From Fibrobacter succinogenes (lineage in GTDB: Bacteria; Fibrobacterota; Fibrobacteria; Fibrobacterales; Fibrobacteraceae): a DNA stretch of 42,291 bases. This document shows positions 40,299 to 42,291 of the stretch, in pieces. How positions within the stretch are numbered: the stretch's first letter is position 1; each line of letters starts with the position of its first letter. The stretch covers positions 1 to 42,291 of the forward strand of contig CADAWC010000031.1 in the NCBI GenBank assembly GCA_902791475.1, in the 5' to 3' direction. A program made the position numbers and the translations under genes. A model generated the notes under the pieces. It searched no databases and was not told the DNA's origin. It was given only the letters and a program-made list of their open reading frames with translations.

Positions 40299-41009
40299 AT
40301 GTGTCAAAAAAATCTCTCGTCTCTCGTCTCTAATCTCTCGTCTGATTCAAAAGGTTATTTCGTTACGGCGACGGGTACGGATGTCGGTAAAACGTTTATC
40401 ACGGGTCTTTTGGTGAAAAAATGGCGCGATTCCGGCATTGACGCGGGCTATTACAAGGCGGCGCTCAGCGGTGCTGAACTCCGTGATGGCAAGTGGATTG
40501 CAGGCGATGCCGATTATGTCAAGCGCATCGCCAATCTCCCTGATACGCAAGAACAGCTCGTCAGTTACGTTTACAAAGAGGCTGTTTCGCCGCATCTGGC
40601 CGCACAAAAAGAAGGCAATCCCGTTGAGCTTTCGAAAGTTCAGGCGGACTTTAACGCAGCCTGCTCCCGCCACGAATTCATCTTTGCTGAAGGTAGCGGG
40701 GGAATCATTTGCCCCATCCGCTATGATGACCAGAAAATTTTCCTCGAAGATATCATCAAGACGCTCAAGCTTCCGCTGCTTATCGTAACGACGGCTGCAC
40801 TCGGCTCTATCAACGCTTGCGTGCTCACTATAGAATACGCCCGTAGTCGCGGCCTAGATATCCGTGGAATTATCGTGAACCGTTACGGCTGTAGCGGCAA
40901 TTTTGAAATGGAAGATGACAATATCCGCATGATGCAGGACTTGACGGGGCTTGAAATTCTTGCAAAAGTCAAGGAAGGCGACAACGATTTAGGCGTTGAT
41001 ACGTTTTAA
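40299..41009 (+). CDS. bioD: Dethiobiotin synthetase with repeat-derived N-terminal extension
   Basis: 236 residues. ATP-dependent closure of the ureido ring, giving dethiobiotin. P-loop TATGTDVGKTFITGLL; substrate region YYKAALSGAE; AVSPHLAAQKEG; FIFAEGSGGIICPI; ALGSINACVLTIEYARSRGL; GIIVNRYG. The ATG at 40299 has AAGG upstream and is the only ATG, GTG or TTG start in frame before the P-loop that suits. It puts about 16 extra residues (MCQKNLSSLVSNLSSD) before the usual GYFVTATGTDVGKT start; these are encoded by repeated CTCTCGTCT words. Last gene of the biotin cluster; bioB is not in the window. Confidence 0.93.
   Translation: MCQKNLSSLVSNLSSDSKGYFVTATGTDVGKTFITGLLVKKWRDSGIDAGYYKAALSGAELRDGKWIAGDADYVKRIANLPDTQEQLVSYVYKEAVSPHLAAQKEGNPVELSKVQADFNAACSRHEFIFAEGSGGIICPIRYDDQKIFLEDIIKTLKLPLLIVTTAALGSINACVLTIEYARSRGLDIRGIIVNRYGCSGNFEMEDDNIRMMQDLTGLEILAKVKEGDNDLGVDTF
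40311..40344 (+). repeat. CTCTCGTCT-word repeat inside bioD
   Basis: Four degenerate copies of TCTCGTCT or TCTAATCTC encode the Ser/Leu-rich start of BioD. It resembles the low-complexity word arms found at gene ends elsewhere. Confidence 0.6.
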
Positions 41010-41049
41010 TGTTAGGAATTCCGGCAAATAAAGCCTAGAAAACGCAAGA

Positions 41050-41078
41050 AAGGCGGATGCAATCCGCCTTAATATTTT
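41050..41078. terminator. Terminator between bioD and the convergent lipoprotein gene
   Basis: A 9-bp perfect stem AAGGCGGAT/ATCCGCCTT around GCA, followed by an AT-rich TAATATTTTAT. Confidence 0.75.
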
Positions 41079-41087
41079 ATAAGGAAA

Positions 41088-42263
41088 TTATTCGAGCTTT
41101 ACGCAGCGGACAGAGAGACCTTCTTGTTTTATACTCCAATCACTCTCAGAAATACCATCATCGTTGGTAATCGAAATAAGCCCCACATACGCTTTTTCGT
41201 CCGCTTTTTCTGTTGGGAAGAACCAATATGCATATTCATTTAAACTTTCAAATTTTTTTTCTTCTGACCTAAACCCAGTCCCAACAAGTGAGAAACCAGT
41301 TGTATTATAGCCATTAAAGCGGTACCCAGAACGTAATCCATCTACACCATGTTCTTCATTGCCTTCAGAGAACCTTACAATTCTATAATCATTATATGTA
41401 AACAAACGCCAACCTTCAGGGCATATTCCTTGGTGATTTTTCTGAATTAAATCAGCACAACTTTCGGTATTACAGCGGCTCGGCAGTTGCATCATCTCCG
41501 CCCACTGGTAAAGTCCGCCAAATTCATCACATTTTGTAGTATCGTTATTATAGCAGTAGCGTTCTATTTCAGAATCATCATTCTGCTCGTTTTCACCAAG
41601 AACCATCTTACCAATATTTAAATTTTCTGCCATTACGGTTATCGTTGATGTTGTAAGATTGGTATCTCTGCCAGTAATTGTGATATAATAATAGCTACGT
41701 CCATTACGAGGATCCACAAATGTCTTGTATCGATTTTCTCCTATTTCCCAATCTGCAGCATGCGTTTTTGAATGGTCAAATGGAACATATTCGCTGCTGG
41801 ACGACTCAACCTTTTTACTTGAAGATGAAGAACTCGTCATAGCAGACGATGATTCGCCTTCTTTTTTACTAGAAGATGAAGGGGGATTCCCGCTCGAGGC
41901 GGGAATGACAGAGGACGAGGATTGCTTACTGCTACTAGATCCATCGCTACGCTTCGAAGATGACGAGACTTTCGAGGAACTGCTACTTGTCATGCCGGAC
42001 GGAGCCTGTCCTGAGCTTGACGAATGGGTTCCGGCATCGCCTTTTTTACTGCTACTTGAAGGGCGATTCGCGCTTGAAGCGGGAATGACAGATGAAGAGG
42101 AGACCTTTTCAGAAGACGATGATGACTTTTCCACATCGTCATTTACGGAAGTACCGCTATCGTCGCCACAAGCGACGAGGGTTATGGTAAGCAAAAGGAC
42201 CATAATGGATCCTATCGCGCTTTGCGCTCCAGGATGACACATAGCTCTTACGAATTTTCTCAT
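41088..42263 (-). CDS. Fibrobacter major paralogous domain lipoprotein with poly-Ser linker
   Basis: 391 residues from the ATG at 42263, chosen because AAGGAG lies 6 nt before it. Lipoprotein signal MRKFVRAMCHPGAQSAIGSI MVLLLTITLVAC with lipobox LVAC. Residues about 35-150 are an extreme Ser-rich linker (blocks of SSSS with Lys, Pro and Gly). The C-terminal 200 residues form the Fibrobacter succinogenes major paralogous domain: FVDPRNGRSYYYITI, VMAENLNIG, ERYCYNNDTTKCDEFGGLYQWAEMMQ, GICPEGWRLFTYNDY, GFSLVGTGFR and GLSVRCVKLE. Parts of the linker and the signal peptide are encoded by DNA matching intergenic repeats. Surface-anchored; function of the domain unknown. Single gene. Confidence 0.9.
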   Translation of the reverse strand: MRKFVRAMCHPGAQSAIGSIMVLLLTITLVACGDDSGTSVNDDVEKSSSSSEKVSSSSVIPASSANRPSSSSKKGDAGTHSSSSGQAPSGMTSSSSSKVSSSSKRSDGSSSSKQSSSSVIPASSGNPPSSSSKKEGESSSAMTSSSSSSKKVESSSSEYVPFDHSKTHAADWEIGENRYKTFVDPRNGRSYYYITITGRDTNLTTSTITVMAENLNIGKMVLGENEQNDDSEIERYCYNNDTTKCDEFGGLYQWAEMMQLPSRCNTESCADLIQKNHQGICPEGWRLFTYNDYRIVRFSEGNEEHGVDGLRSGYRFNGYNTTGFSLVGTGFRSEEKKFESLNEYAYWFFPTEKADEKAYVGLISITNDDGISESDWSIKQEGLSVRCVKLE

Positions 42264-42291
42264 TCTATACTCCTTTCCTTCCATATACCCA

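Overview
The window is a 42 kb stretch of ordinary chromosome from a Fibrobacter, most likely F. succinogenes or a close relative. Three things point there. The gene at 33935-34966 encodes the circularly permuted 1,3-1,4-beta-glucanase (GH16) known from that species, with its PxSSSS linker repeats. The gene at 41088-42263 is a lipoprotein carrying the 'Fibrobacter succinogenes major paralogous' domain. Several surface proteins carry long poly-serine linkers. I see no rRNA, tRNA, phage, CRISPR array or intact insertion sequence, and I found no defence system.

Layout. 1-3300: the 3' part of glycyl-tRNA synthetase, a secreted protein, an SMR-type small membrane transporter coupled to a lipoprotein, then about 600 bp of repeats. 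3300-6800: guaA and pepA on the minus strand. 6900-11300: an outer-membrane protein, a Ca2+/Na+ antiporter and a large AT-rich surface protein. 11500-15000 (minus): a PHP phosphoesterase overlapping a beta-barrel protein. 15000-20200: rnhA, the putrescine genes aguA and aguB, a periplasmic PpiC-type isomerase, and prfB with its programmed frameshift. 20400-25000: a small lipoprotein, PPi-dependent phosphofructokinase, a small unknown protein and a broken Rpn-type nuclease gene. 25000-31100: ogt-alr (minus), a long non-coding region, a TonB-like protein, an M29 aminopeptidase and an outer-membrane protein. 31300-33750 (minus): ssb, a membrane protein and asd. 33900-36400: lichenase, an alpha/beta hydrolase and an FMN reductase. 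36600-41000: the biotin genes bioA-bioW-bioF-bioD. The end holds the paralogous lipoprotein.

The genes are mostly housekeeping: nucleotide, amino-acid, cell-wall, polyamine and biotin metabolism plus envelope proteins. The unusual content is in the repeats. (1) Five hairpin elements share conserved flanks but have different, self-complementary stems; one lies inside the broken Rpn gene. (2) Long inverted-repeat structures with arms of low-complexity words such as TTAGG start at stop codons and supply several of them. (3) A palindrome ending in ATGACA occurs between genes and also inside the coding sequence of serine-rich linkers and one signal peptide. (4) Upstream of the TonB-like gene, three dyads of TACGTACTT and AAGTACGTA each have a 21-nt spacer. 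(5) Several genes without a Shine-Dalgarno sequence have a TATATT-like box 7-10 nt before the ATG, which suggests leaderless transcripts.
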